Notes under the pieces: generated by a model
What the model was told of the DNA's origin: nothing
The model's database searches: none
Seen by the model: the letters and a program-made list of their open reading frames with translations, nothing else
NCBI GenBank assembly: GCA_963825635.1
Contig: CAWGTU010000001.1
Location: forward strand, 806,001 to 870,000
DNA from: JAOUEA01 sp963825635
GTDB taxonomy: Bacteria > Actinomycetota > UBA4738 > HRBIN12
Length of the DNA stretch: 64,000 bases
Direction: 5' to 3'
Shown here: positions 24,561 through 32,946 of the stretch, piece after piece
Layout of the letters: each line of letters starts with the position of its first letter
Numbering within the stretch: position 1 is the stretch's first letter
Translations under genes and position numbers: made by a program

Positions 24561-26039
24561 GTGACAACCTACGCGTACTCGAGCGAGTCCCCCGCTGACG
24601 TGAAGGCCGGGCTCCTGATCGTGCCCGTCTTCCAGGGACCGAAGCCCGGGCCGGGGGTCCGCGAGACCGGGCTCGCGAAGGCGTACGCGGACGCGAAGCT
24701 CACCGGCAAGAAGGGCGAGTCCGTGCTCGTCACGCGGCGCGATCGCGATCGGTTCGCGGCCGACGCGGTCTTGCTGGTCGGCGTCGGACCCAGGGACGAG
24801 GTCACGATCGAGGGCATGCGTCGCGCGCTCGGGCGCGCCGCCGGCACCGCGCGCCGCTTCGGCAGCGTCGCGACGACGTTCCCGCAGGCCTTCGGTACCC
24901 GCCAGGCGGCCGACGCCGTCCAGGCGGCCGCCGAGGGCTTGGGACTCGGCGACTACCGCTTCGATCGCTATCGCACGAAACGTGAGGATGCGACCGGGCT
25001 CAAGCGGGTCGTCGTCCTCGGCAACCCGAAGTGGGAGGCGAGGGGCCTCTCGGCGGCGGCGAAGCGAGCGTCGATCGTCGTCGACGCCGTCTGCTGGGCC
25101 CGCGACCTCGTGAACACGCCCGCCGGTGACATGCCGCCCGCCGAGATCGCGCGGGAGGCCCAACGCATGGCCCGCTCGGTGGGCCTCACGTGCAAGGTCT
25201 GGAACGAGACGCAGCTCGAGAAGGGCGGGTTCGGCGGCATCCTGGGAGTCGGCAAGGGAAGCGTGAACCCTCCCCGTCTGATCGAGCTCACCTACACCGG
25301 CGCGGGCGACGCCACGCCGATCGCCCTCACCGGTAAGGGCATCGCCTTCGACTCGGGCGGCCTGTCGATCAAGGACGCCAAGGGCATGGAGACGATGAAG
25401 GACGACATGGGTGGCGCCGCGTCGATCCTCGGCACGATGAAGGCGATCGCCCGGCTGAAGCCGAAGATCAACGTGATCGCGGCGATCCCGTGCAGCGAGA
25501 ACATGCCGAGCGGGTCCGCGCAGAAACCCGGCGACGTGATCACCCATCGCGGCGGGAAGACCTCCGAGGTGCTGAACACCGACGCCGAGGGCAGACTCGT
25601 GCTCGCCGACGCGCTCGCGCTGCTGGCCGAGCGCCAGCCCGAGCTGATCGTCGACACCGCCACCCTCACGGGGGCGTGCGTGGTCGCGCTCGGCACGGGT
25701 ATCACCGGCGCGTTCGGCAACGACGATGGCGTGATCCGCGACCTGATCGCGGCGGGCGACGCGACCGGCGAGCCGATCTGGCAGATGCCGCTGCACCAGG
25801 ACTACCGACCGCTGATCGACTCCACCGTCGCCGACATCAAGAACATCGGCGACCGCTGGGGCGGCGCGATCACCGCGGCGTGGTTCCTGGCGGAGTTCGT
25901 GGGCGACACGCCCTGGTGCCACCTCGACATCGCCGGTCCGGCGTTCAGCGACCGTGGGACCGACCTGAGCCCTCGGGGGGCCACCGGCACGCCGGTGCGG
26001 GCATTGGTGCGGTTCGTGCTCGATCGGGCGGCCGCGTAG
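24561..26039 (+). CDS. pepA: Leucyl aminopeptidase (M17 family)
   Basis: A 492-residue cytosolic exopeptidase that releases N-terminal amino acids using two divalent metals. The C-terminal catalytic domain is fully conserved: GKGIAFDSGGLSIK with the metal-binding Lys and Asp, MKDDMGGAAS, the M17 signature NTDAEGRL, and WGGAITAAWFLAEF. The N-terminal macrodomain-like region is more divergent, as is usual. The GTG start follows GAAGGAG. A PIG-L deacetylase gene and a GNAT gene follow on the same strand after gaps of 12 and 34 bp. Confidence 0.93.
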   Translation: MTTYAYSSESPADVKAGLLIVPVFQGPKPGPGVRETGLAKAYADAKLTGKKGESVLVTRRDRDRFAADAVLLVGVGPRDEVTIEGMRRALGRAAGTARRFGSVATTFPQAFGTRQAADAVQAAAEGLGLGDYRFDRYRTKREDATGLKRVVVLGNPKWEARGLSAAAKRASIVVDAVCWARDLVNTPAGDMPPAEIAREAQRMARSVGLTCKVWNETQLEKGGFGGILGVGKGSVNPPRLIELTYTGAGDATPIALTGKGIAFDSGGLSIKDAKGMETMKDDMGGAASILGTMKAIARLKPKINVIAAIPCSENMPSGSAQKPGDVITHRGGKTSEVLNTDAEGRLVLADALALLAERQPELIVDTATLTGACVVALGTGITGAFGNDDGVIRDLIAAGDATGEPIWQMPLHQDYRPLIDSTVADIKNIGDRWGGAITAAWFLAEFVGDTPWCHLDIAGPAFSDRGTDLSPRGATGTPVRALVRFVLDRAAA

Positions 26040-26051
26040 GGGCACGGCCCG

Positions 26052-26777
26052 GTGGCAGACGCTGCACCCACTCGTCGCACCGGCCCGGCGCTCGGCATCT
26101 TCGCGCATCCCGACGACGCCGAGATCGCGGCGGGCGGACTGCTCGCGAACTGGGTCGACGCCGGCCGCGAGGTGCACCTGCTCGTGCTCACGAACGGCGA
26201 CCGTGGTTCGCAGGATCCGCAGCTCGACCGGGCGGAGCTCGCGCGCGTCCGCGCTCGCGAGACGCGGGACGCCGGTGACGTGCTCGGCCTCGCGAGCGTG
26301 CGCATCCTCGATCGGCACGACGGCGACCTGCAGAACACCGACGACGTGCGTGAGCAGGTCGTGCGCCGCATCCGCGAGGTGAGGGCAGAGACCGTGCTCT
26401 CGGTCGATCCGACCGCCGTCTTCTTCCGCAACAGCTACTACAACCACTCCGATCATCGGAACGCGGGCTGGATCGCGCTCGACTCCGCGTTCCCCGGCTC
26501 GGGGAACCCCCACTTCTTCCCCGAGCACCTGGGCGACGGCATCGGCGTGCAGGACGTCACCGACGTCTGGCTCGGCTGGACGAACGAGCCCAATCACACG
26601 GAGGACGTGACCGCCGCCTGGCAGCGGAAGATCGATGCGCTGGCCCGGCACGACTCACAGCTGTCCGAGGGCATCGCGTACTTCGAGCGATTCCTGCTTG
26701 AGGAAGCCGAGGAAGCCGGCATGAAGATCGGCGTGGCGCGGGCGGAAGAGTTCCGCCGCCTCGACCTCTCGGAGTGA
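26052..26777 (+). CDS. PIG-L family N-acetyl deacetylase (LmbE-like)
   Basis: A 241-residue zinc-dependent deacetylase. The zinc and catalytic residues lie in FAHPDDAEI near residue 17, and the third metal ligand is in NHSDHRNAG near residue 135. Family members deacetylate N-acetylglucosamine conjugates (MshB, BshB, Mca, PIG-L). At 241 residues it is shorter than actinobacterial MshB or Mca (about 290-300), so it may act on another substrate. Its neighbour encodes tandem acetyltransferase domains, an arrangement reminiscent of thiol-cofactor metabolism. GTG start. Confidence 0.85.
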   Translation: MADAAPTRRTGPALGIFAHPDDAEIAAGGLLANWVDAGREVHLLVLTNGDRGSQDPQLDRAELARVRARETRDAGDVLGLASVRILDRHDGDLQNTDDVREQVVRRIREVRAETVLSVDPTAVFFRNSYYNHSDHRNAGWIALDSAFPGSGNPHFFPEHLGDGIGVQDVTDVWLGWTNEPNHTEDVTAAWQRKIDALARHDSQLSEGIAYFERFLLEEAEEAGMKIGVARAEEFRRLDLSE

Positions 26778-26811
26778 CCACCGGACACCGCCGCCGAAGA
26801 GAAGGTGAACG

Positions 26812-27765
26812 ATGACCAGCGAGGGCACCCATCTCCCCGCCGACTACCGGTTCCGGGCACCGACCCTCGATGACCTCGACGCGGTGGGCGACGTGGTCGC
26901 GGCGGATCAACGCGAAGGTGCGGAGGAGGCCGTCCTCGACACGGATTTCGTCCGGCAGGTGTGGAGCAGGCCCGACTTCGACCTCGTCACCGATGCGTGG
27001 GTCGTGACCGACGGTGGGGGAGCGATCGTCGCGTACGGGCAGGTCAGGAGAGAGGAACCGGACATCGTCGGATCGTGGGGAGCCGTCCACCCCGAGCACC
27101 GGGGCCGCGGCATCGGCCCGTCGCTGCTGGATCGGATCGAGGCGCGGGCGACCATGCTCCTGGCCGACGTGCCGGTGCCGCGTTTCCGTCACTCGGTCAA
27201 CGCAGCCGACCCAGCCGCGGCGGCGATGCTCGCCCGTCGAGGGCTGCACCTGATCCGCCACTACTGGCACATGCAGATCGATCTCGTGTCGCCGTTCGAT
27301 CCGGGGACGTCACCGGAGGGGATCGAGATCGGTGGGATCGATCCTGGCGACGATCTCCAGGCGGTCCACGCCGTGCTGGGAGATGCGTTCGCCGACGACC
27401 CGGGCGATCATCCGGGGTCGTACGAGCGGTGGATCGTGGAGGAGACGGCGAGTCCGAGCCACGACCCAGCGCTCTGGCTCGTGGCGCGGGAGGGCGAGGC
27501 TGCGGTCGGCGCGCTCGCCGCGAGCTCCGGCGACGACGGTGGATGGGTCGACTGGCTCGCGGTCGTGGCGTCCCATCGAGGGCGCGGGATCGGGGTGTCG
27601 CTCCTGCGTCGTTCGTTCGCATCGTTCGCCGCCCGCGGGGTACGACGCGTGATGGTGAGCGTCGACGCGGAGAACGCGACCGGCGCGACAGCGGTCTACG
27701 AACGCGTCGGGATGCGGGTCGTGAACGGATGGGACCTGTGGGAACGCTCGTCCTCCCCTCGCTGA
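26812..27765 (+). CDS. Tandem GNAT acetyltransferase (MshD-like architecture)
   Basis: A 317-residue protein with two GNAT domains. The first (about 12-155) has VHPEHRGRGIGPSLLDRIE as its acetyl-CoA-binding motif; the second (about 165-312) has VVASHRGRGIGVSLLRRSF. Both motifs keep the Q/R-x-x-G-x-G/A core, so both might bind acetyl-CoA. The length and double-domain plan match mycothiol synthase (MshD, about 315 residues), but I see no signature that proves it. An alternative is a general N-acyltransferase. AGAAGGTG precedes the ATG. Confidence 0.75.
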   Translation: MTSEGTHLPADYRFRAPTLDDLDAVGDVVAADQREGAEEAVLDTDFVRQVWSRPDFDLVTDAWVVTDGGGAIVAYGQVRREEPDIVGSWGAVHPEHRGRGIGPSLLDRIEARATMLLADVPVPRFRHSVNAADPAAAAMLARRGLHLIRHYWHMQIDLVSPFDPGTSPEGIEIGGIDPGDDLQAVHAVLGDAFADDPGDHPGSYERWIVEETASPSHDPALWLVAREGEAAVGALAASSGDDGGWVDWLAVVASHRGRGIGVSLLRRSFASFAARGVRRVMVSVDAENATGATAVYERVGMRVVNGWDLWERSSSPR

Positions 27766-27816
27766 GTGCGACGCTCCGCGGTAGCGCGTATCCTCGGCCG
27801 GTCGGAGGGAGGTTCG

Positions 27817-28206
27817 ATGAAGAGGGCGACGATCCTGGCGGTCTTGGTTGCGGTGTTCGCCGCCCCGGCGTGCTCCGGTGACGACGCGGAGCCGGTCGAG
27901 GAGGCGGGTTCCTCGGCCACCGATGCGGAGCCGGGATGCGACTCACCCGTCGAGACCGCGACGATCCAGATCGCCGACCTCGCGTTCGACCCCGACTGCA
28001 TCGAGCTGCCGGCAGGCACCGATACCTTGACGATCGAGAACACCGATGACACCGATCACACGTTCACGATCGCGGAGATCAACCTGAACACCGAGATCGG
28101 TCCGAGCGCCGACGTGGGGGTCGACGTCGCGGCGATCAACGACGGAGTCTGGGCGTTCCGGTGCACCATCCACCCGCAGATGACGGGGTTCCTCACTCGC
28201 AGCTGA
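27817..28206 (+). CDS. Cupredoxin-like lipoprotein (second paralog)
   Basis: A 129-residue exported protein with lipobox APAC, followed by an acidic linker. The cupredoxin domain keeps the order seen at 4028-4420: IQIADLAFDPDCIELPAG, DTDHTFTI with the first His, and FRCTIHPQMTG with Cys, His and Met. It should bind copper at the cell surface and carry electrons or copper. The ATG is preceded by GGAGGGAGG; TATCCT at 27789-27794 is a plausible -10 box. Extra cysteines at positions 19, 41 and 54 distinguish it from the first paralog. Confidence 0.85.
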   Translation: MKRATILAVLVAVFAAPACSGDDAEPVEEAGSSATDAEPGCDSPVETATIQIADLAFDPDCIELPAGTDTLTIENTDDTDHTFTIAEINLNTEIGPSADVGVDVAAINDGVWAFRCTIHPQMTGFLTRS

Positions 28207-28213
28207 GGGCGTC

Positions 28214-28813
28214 TTACCAGCGTCCACGGTGTACCTGCTCGTCGAAGGGCCGGCGTTCCCGCGTCGTCCAGGAACCGCTCGGTCGTTCGTCGTCCGCCCG
28301 GAACCCGAGCCCCATGATGCCGATCGGACGTAGGTTCTCCGGTACGCCGAAGCGGTCCAGCAGGTCCCGCTCGCCGTGCGTGATCCCGAAGAACCAGCCG
28401 CCGAGGCCCTCGTCGACGGCTGCCAGCAACATCAGCATCGACGCCATCGCCGCGTCGATCTCCCAGAACCTCACCGGCCACCGCTCGGCCTCGTCCATGC
28501 CGTACGCGATCTTGTCGGGCTGGGAGTACCGCTCGAGGTAGCGGCCCGGGTCGGGGATCGGGAGCACGAGCACCGTCGGCCCCACCGCGACGTCGTCGAG
28601 GTCCCATCCGAACTCCGGATCGCGGGTGATCTCCCAGAACGCGGCCACGTCCTCGGGCCGATCCATCACGAGGAAATCCACGCCTTGGGCGAATCCCGCC
28701 GAAGGTCCCCGCCGCCCGGCCTCGAGGACTCGATCCATCGTCTCGCGAGGGACGGGGCGTTGATCGAACCGCCGCACCATGCGTCGGCGCCGGACGACCT
28801 CCGAGAACTCCAT
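28214..28813 (-). CDS. Nitroreductase family protein
   Basis: A 199-residue FMN-dependent oxidoreductase-fold protein. EFSEVVRRRRMVRRFDQRPVPRE at the N-terminus is the family's phosphate-binding segment. RRGPSAGFAQGVDFLVM follows, then a cluster of helices with IDAAMASMLMLLAAVDEGLGGWFFGI, and near the end IGIMGLGFRADDERPSG. Members reduce nitro compounds, quinones or flavins with NAD(P)H or F420. The ATG follows TAGGCT by 8 nt, so it is probably leaderless. An in-frame extension upstream is unsupported. Confidence 0.85.
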   Translation of the reverse strand: MEFSEVVRRRRMVRRFDQRPVPRETMDRVLEAGRRGPSAGFAQGVDFLVMDRPEDVAAFWEITRDPEFGWDLDDVAVGPTVLVLPIPDPGRYLERYSQPDKIAYGMDEAERWPVRFWEIDAAMASMLMLLAAVDEGLGGWFFGITHGERDLLDRFGVPENLRPIGIMGLGFRADDERPSGSWTTRERRPFDEQVHRGRW

Positions 28814-28821
28814 GGCTCGCG

Positions 28822-28860
28822 AGCCTAGCCCCACCGCGATGTCGTGACCTGCCGTAGGCT
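28822..28860. promoter_or_regulatory. Divergent TAGGCT promoters of the nitroreductase and RlmJ-like genes
   Basis: TAGGCT occurs on both strands: at 28827-28822 (minus), 8 nt before the nitroreductase ATG, and at 28855-28860 (plus), 9 nt before the RlmJ-like ATG. Neither start has a good Shine-Dalgarno sequence. Confidence 0.55.
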
Positions 28861-28869
28861 CCCGTTCCG

Positions 28870-29727
28870 ATGGCGAACCCGCACTTCGGCACGATCGGCG
28901 ACGTCTGGAAGCACCTCGTGCTCGGCGACCTGCTCGACCGGCAGCGACCCGCTCGCTACTGGGAGACGCACGCAGGGTCAGGCACGTACACGCTCGATCG
29001 CGAGTGGGAGCGCGAGTACGGCATCTTCACGCTGCTGCGCGAGGCGCCTCGCGCGCCGGCGGTCGAGGCCTCGAGGTACGTGTGGCTCGTCCGCACCCTG
29101 CCGCCGGCCGACGATGCGGAGTCGCGGTATCCGGGCTCGGCGCGGCTCGCGATGGAGGTGCTCGGCGACTCGGCGACCTACCTGCTCTGCGACCTCGATA
29201 CCGCAAGCGTCGCCGACCTCACCCGCTCGGTGCGCGAGCTCGATCTCGCCGACCTCGTCCGCGTCGAGCACGCCGACGGCATCGCGACGATCCACGGTGC
29301 CGCGCTGCAGCTGGCGCCTGCAGCGGCCGCGGAGACGTTCGTGATGATCGACCCGTTCGACGAAGCCCAACGCTCCGCCGACGGCATGGATGCACTCGAT
29401 CTCTTCCGGTCGCTCGCGCGGGCAGGGTTCCCGACCGCGCTCTGGCACGGATACGACGACGCGGCCGATCGGGACGCGGTCAGGCTGCGCCTCGCCGCTG
29501 ACGGCCTCGACCCGCACTCGCTCGACGTGGACACGGCGTTCTTCCGCGGGGAGTCGACGCTGAACCCAGGTGTCGGAGGATGCGCGATGCTGCTCGCGAA
29601 CATGCCGGACGGGGACCTGGAGCACGTGGAGCGACTCGGCCGCCAGATCGCGGCCCTCTACGACGAGGTGTTGATGCCCGACGGATCGCCGGGTGCCCTG
29701 GCGTTCACGAGGGTCGACCTCGCCTGA
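28870..29727 (+). CDS. RlmJ-like methyltransferase family protein with altered DPPY motif
   Basis: A 285-residue protein resembling 23S rRNA adenine-N6 methyltransferase RlmJ. The N-terminus NPHFGTIGDVWKHLVLGDLL parallels the RlmJ start (HAGNHADVLKH). YWETHAGSGTYTL corresponds to its SAM-binding THAGAG segment, and YPGSARLAMEVLG to the conserved YPGSP block. The catalytic (D/N)PPY motif is replaced by IDPFDEAQ, so the second proline and the tyrosine are missing. It may modify another substrate or have lost N6-adenine activity. It stands alone and ends 3 bp from a convergent methyltransferase gene. Confidence 0.7.
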   Translation: MANPHFGTIGDVWKHLVLGDLLDRQRPARYWETHAGSGTYTLDREWEREYGIFTLLREAPRAPAVEASRYVWLVRTLPPADDAESRYPGSARLAMEVLGDSATYLLCDLDTASVADLTRSVRELDLADLVRVEHADGIATIHGAALQLAPAAAAETFVMIDPFDEAQRSADGMDALDLFRSLARAGFPTALWHGYDDAADRDAVRLRLAADGLDPHSLDVDTAFFRGESTLNPGVGGCAMLLANMPDGDLEHVERLGRQIAALYDEVLMPDGSPGALAFTRVDLA

Positions 29728-29730
29728 ACC

Positions 29731-30525
29731 TCAGTCGGGCTTCGTCGCCGTCGCGACGATGACCTCGCGGAAGTCGTTGAGCGGGTCGGGGAATCGCTCG
29801 GCGAACGTGGCTCTCGTGCGTTCCCGCAGCGACGTCCATCCGGAGTCACCGAGCATGTTCCGCACGAAGCGTCCGGTCGCCCAGACCTGGAGACCGTCGA
29901 GGTATTCGTCGAGCGCGTAGGTCCAGTGGTACTTGACGACCTCGGTCCGCACGCTGCGGAACCCCGCATCGATCAGGGTCTCCTCCACGTTCGTGCGCGA
30001 GCGGAAGCGCTCGTGCCACGGGGCGGCCTCCGCGTACGCAGGGGCAAGCATCTCCCTCGGCACCACCGACTCGACCATCTCCCGCCAGGTCTGCTGGTAG
30101 GCGTCGACCCCGTCGGTCCACGACGTGAACCCGACCCGGCCGCCGACCCGGAGCACCCGCGCGATGTCGAAGAGGGCCGTCTCGACCTTGTTGAAGTGCG
30201 CGAGCACGAACGAGCCGAGCACCACGTCGAACCGGCCGGGCCCGAACGGCAGATCGATCGCCTGCGCGGCAACGATCGGCACCTTCGGGCGCTCCCGTCG
30301 AGCGACGCGGAGCATGCCGATCGACTCGTCGACGCCGACCGCCCTCGCCCCCGCGTCGGCCGCGACCTGCGTGGCGACCCCGGTGCCGGCGCCCACGTCG
30401 AGCACGGTGGCCCCGTCGGCGATGCCCACCATCTCGACCAGGTCGCGTGCGACCTCCGCGAAGCGCGTCGCGTGCACGCGCTCGTAGGTCTCGGCCACGT
30501 CGTCGTAGGTGCGCCAATCGTTCAT
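29731..30525 (-). CDS. Class I SAM-dependent methyltransferase (UbiE-like)
   Basis: A 264-residue protein with a complete class I SAM-binding domain: VLDVGAGTGVATQVAADAG (motif I) near residue 42, VGVDESIGML (motif II), AQAIDLPFGPGRFDVVLGSF (motifs III/IV), and LRVGGRVGFTSW (motif V). The C-terminal third is a substrate-recognition region. The acceptor molecule cannot be predicted. TAGGCT lies 7 nt before the ATG (leaderless type); the divergent membrane-protein gene has its own TAGGCT box 15 bp further on. Confidence 0.85.
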   Translation of the reverse strand: MNDWRTYDDVAETYERVHATRFAEVARDLVEMVGIADGATVLDVGAGTGVATQVAADAGARAVGVDESIGMLRVARRERPKVPIVAAQAIDLPFGPGRFDVVLGSFVLAHFNKVETALFDIARVLRVGGRVGFTSWTDGVDAYQQTWREMVESVVPREMLAPAYAEAAPWHERFRSRTNVEETLIDAGFRSVRTEVVKYHWTYALDEYLDGLQVWATGRFVRNMLGDSGWTSLRERTRATFAERFPDPLNDFREVIVATATKPD

Positions 30526-30532
30526 GTCCGCC

Positions 30533-30558
30533 AGCCTACCGGGCGCCGCGGGTAGGCT
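30533..30558. promoter_or_regulatory. Divergent TAGGCT promoters of the methyltransferase and membrane-protein operons
   Basis: The minus-strand box is 30538-30533 and the plus-strand box is 30553-30558. The plus-strand transcript would begin near 30566 and carries a six-codon frame (30568-30588) whose stop overlaps the ATG of the membrane-protein gene as ATGA. That frame contains AAGGGG, which also serves as ribosome-binding site. Confidence 0.5.
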
Positions 30559-30584
30559 TCGGGCCGTATGCGAAGGGGCACACG

Positions 30585-31364
30585 ATGACCGGCGCGGCCG
30601 GCTACATGGCGCTCGTGCTGGCCGAGGCGGTGGCCGGCTCCCTCGCGTTCCTGTGGCTCACCCCGTTGTGGCGCGAGGTCAAACGAGGCTTCTTCACCCT
30701 CACGAGCGCGATCCTGCTCGCACTGGCGGTGGCCTCGTGGCTCTCGACCCGGGCGGCAGCGATCCCGGGTGAGGACCCCGGCCGTTGGTCCGAGACCCTG
30801 ACCCTCGCGACGGCGGCCGCGGTCGGGCTCAGCTTCCTGCTGCTACTCGCGAAACAGCACCTGCCGGCGCGGATCCTCGGCGTGGCGAGCGTGGCGATCT
30901 CGATCGCCGCCCTCGTGGCGATGGCGGGAACCGGGCGTCAGTCGTTCCCGATCGCCCTGTTCCAGCTGCTCGCCGGCGCTGCGTTCCTCGGCTCGATCAC
31001 CGTCGGCTTGCTCCTGGGCCACTGGTACCTCACCGACCGTGGTTTGAGTCGGAGACCCATCGACCGGCTCACGACGGCGATGGTGATCGCCGTGGTGGTC
31101 GAGGCGGTCGCGATCGTCTCGAGCGGCTTCGGCGGGGTGGAGAGCTCGGCCTCGCTCAATCCGCTGCTCACCGCGGGTGCACTGGCTCCGTGGATCGCGC
31201 TCGGCATGGTGGTGGCGACGCTGATGATCGCCCTGCTCACCCGGGCGGCGCTCAAGGGTGAGCGCGCGTCGGCCGTGCAGTCGGCGACCGGCTTCTACTA
31301 CCTCGCGGTGGTCACGGCCTTCACGGCCGAGGTTGCCGTGAAGACCCGGTTCCTCGCATCGTGA
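30585..31364 (+). CDS. Polytopic membrane protein of unknown function
   Basis: A 259-residue protein with about eight predicted transmembrane helices, starting GAAGYMALVLAEAVAGSLAFLWL. Between helices five and six lies GHWYLTDRGLSRRPIDRL, a conserved-looking loop with a His-Trp-Tyr cluster. No motif that would identify a transporter or redox family is recognised. It heads a run of seven tightly packed genes (CPBP protease, FMN-binding protein, SRPBCC, PAP2, Lgt, ACT). Its stop overlaps the next start as GTGA. The N- and C-termini are well defined but function is unknown. Confidence 0.7.
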   Translation: MTGAAGYMALVLAEAVAGSLAFLWLTPLWREVKRGFFTLTSAILLALAVASWLSTRAAAIPGEDPGRWSETLTLATAAAVGLSFLLLLAKQHLPARILGVASVAISIAALVAMAGTGRQSFPIALFQLLAGAAFLGSITVGLLLGHWYLTDRGLSRRPIDRLTTAMVIAVVVEAVAIVSSGFGGVESSASLNPLLTAGALAPWIALGMVVATLMIALLTRAALKGERASAVQSATGFYYLAVVTAFTAEVAVKTRFLAS

Positions 31365-32002
31365 TGCAGATCGCCGTCATGGTCGCGGGCTTCACCGCCG
31401 AGATCGTCGGCTGGTGGCTCGTGTCGACCCGACGCTTCGACGTCTGGAAGCTCATGCCCGTCGTGCTCGGCTCGATGGGCGTCGCCGCCGTGGTCGTGCG
31501 TCCGCCGGTCGCCGCGGCTGACACCGCGACCGCGACCGCGGTGGCCGTCGGGGCCGGTACCGGGCTCGCGCTCTACCTCGGGACGCGCGTCTTCGTCTGG
31601 ATCGCATCGCGGTGGGCGCCGTTCCGCCGAGATGTGCTCGATCAGTACGGGCAGGCTGGCGAGGTCACCCTGGCTCGTTCGCTCGTGCTGAGCCTCGCGA
31701 TCATGGTGCCGGCCGAGGAGCTGTTCTGGCGTGGGCTCTTCCAGGGGCGACTGGGTCAGGCGACGACGACGGCCGCGGCCGCCGCGATCGCGTGGCTCGG
31801 GTACATCGTGGCCAACGTCGCCAGCCGAAGCCTGCCGATCGTGGCGGGAGCGATCGTCGGAGGCGCCCTCTGGGGCGCGCTCGCGTGGTGGTCGGGGGGT
31901 GTGCTCGCGAGTCTTGCGAGCCATATCCTGTGGACCGGATGCATGCTCGCGTTCCCGCCGGGGACGGGGCGGCCAGCGATCGAAGGGGGATCGGCCAGGT
32001 GA
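31361..32002 (+). CDS. CPBP-family intramembrane glutamic endopeptidase
   Basis: A 213-residue membrane protein with about six helices. The CPBP motifs are present: E119-E120 and R124 in PAEELFWRGLFQGRL, and a His in LASHILWTGCML near the C-terminus; the middle motif is weak. The family includes Rce1-type CAAX proteases and bacterial membrane proteins linked to bacteriocin immunity or maturation; no substrate is suggested here. GTG at the overlap (GTGA) or the following ATG are both possible starts. The stop overlaps the FMN-binding gene as GTGA. Confidence 0.8.
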   Translation: MMQIAVMVAGFTAEIVGWWLVSTRRFDVWKLMPVVLGSMGVAAVVVRPPVAAADTATATAVAVGAGTGLALYLGTRVFVWIASRWAPFRRDVLDQYGQAGEVTLARSLVLSLAIMVPAEELFWRGLFQGRLGQATTTAAAAAIAWLGYIVANVASRSLPIVAGAIVGGALWGALAWWSGGVLASLASHILWTGCMLAFPPGTGRPAIEGGSAR

Positions 32003-32946
32003 GCTTCCTGTCGACGGCGGTGCAGCAGGTGCTGGAAGACGCGCCGTTCTGTGCGGTGGCCACCTCGACGCCTCGCGGCCCCCACTGCACCCCGCTCGTC
32101 TTCGCCTACTCGGGCGGCCGGGTGTGGCTCACGACCTCGCGCGGCTCGGTGAAGACCCGCGCGTGGAAGGTCGACCCCGGTGTGTCGGGGCTCGTGCGCC
32201 TCGGCGACCTCGCCGTCACCTTCACCGGCACGGTCAAGACCTACGACGCTCTCGATCGGAACTCGTGGGGTGCGGCGGTCACCGGCGCCACGTCGATCGC
32301 GCGGGCCACCGCACGGTTCAGCAAGAAGAACGCTCGGTTCTTCGCCGGGTACGCGTTCGATGCTCGGCAGGTACCGCTCGCGTGGACCCCGCCGGGTCGC
32401 GTCTTCGTGGGCATCGATCTCGAGCGCACGGCCCTGCTCGACGAGGACGGGGTGCAGGAGGGGCGGGGGCGGTGGGGCGGCGAGGCGGCGGGGCACGCGA
32501 CGTTCCGCCAGGTGAAGAAGGGTCCCGATCCGCTGGCCGTGCTGCCACCCGACGTGGCGACCACCCTCGGGCGCAGCGGTGAGGGTGCGCTGACCGTCGC
32601 GGGCGCTCGGGGGCCCGTCGTGCTCCCGGTGCGGTGGCTCGTTGAGCCCTCGGCCCTGTACGTGGCCCTGCCGGCCGAGTCGCTCGCGCTCGCCGGCGCC
32701 GGTCCCGATGCCCCGGTCGCCCTGACGGTCGACGAGGCGAGCGAGTGGCGTGCGCGCGACATGACGGGCGCGATGGTGCAGGGCACGGCCGCGTTCTACG
32801 TGCTCGACGCCCTCGGGTCGGGCGCGAAGACCGCACGCACGATCGCGACGGCGCTGCATCCTGGGGCGGGCGCCCTCGTCCGGATCACCCCGACACGCCT
32901 CGTGTGGTGGAAGGGCTGGTCGAGCGGGAGCGCGGCGGCGGCATGA
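31999..32946 (+). CDS. Pyridoxamine 5'-phosphate oxidase-like FMN-binding protein
   Basis: A 315-residue protein. The N-terminal half is a split-barrel flavin-binding fold: LEDAPFCAVATSTPRGPHCTPLVFAYSGGRVWL and TSRGSVKTRAWKVDPGVSGLVRLGD are typical FMN/F420-binding segments. A second, degenerate copy seems to occupy about residues 190-310 (APVALTVDEASEWRARDMTGAMVQGTA). Members bind FMN, F420 or haem and act as oxidases or reductases. The GTG start is preceded by AAGGGGGA and overlaps the CPBP stop. The specific reaction is unknown. Confidence 0.75.
   Translation: MSFLSTAVQQVLEDAPFCAVATSTPRGPHCTPLVFAYSGGRVWLTTSRGSVKTRAWKVDPGVSGLVRLGDLAVTFTGTVKTYDALDRNSWGAAVTGATSIARATARFSKKNARFFAGYAFDARQVPLAWTPPGRVFVGIDLERTALLDEDGVQEGRGRWGGEAAGHATFRQVKKGPDPLAVLPPDVATTLGRSGEGALTVAGARGPVVLPVRWLVEPSALYVALPAESLALAGAGPDAPVALTVDEASEWRARDMTGAMVQGTAAFYVLDALGSGAKTARTIATALHPGAGALVRITPTRLVWWKGWSSGSAAAA

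Noticed and set aside
24471..26651. A 726-codon minus-strand frame antisense to pepA and the PIG-L gene
   Set aside because: PepA and PIG-L signatures are on the plus strand; the antisense product lacks family motifs.
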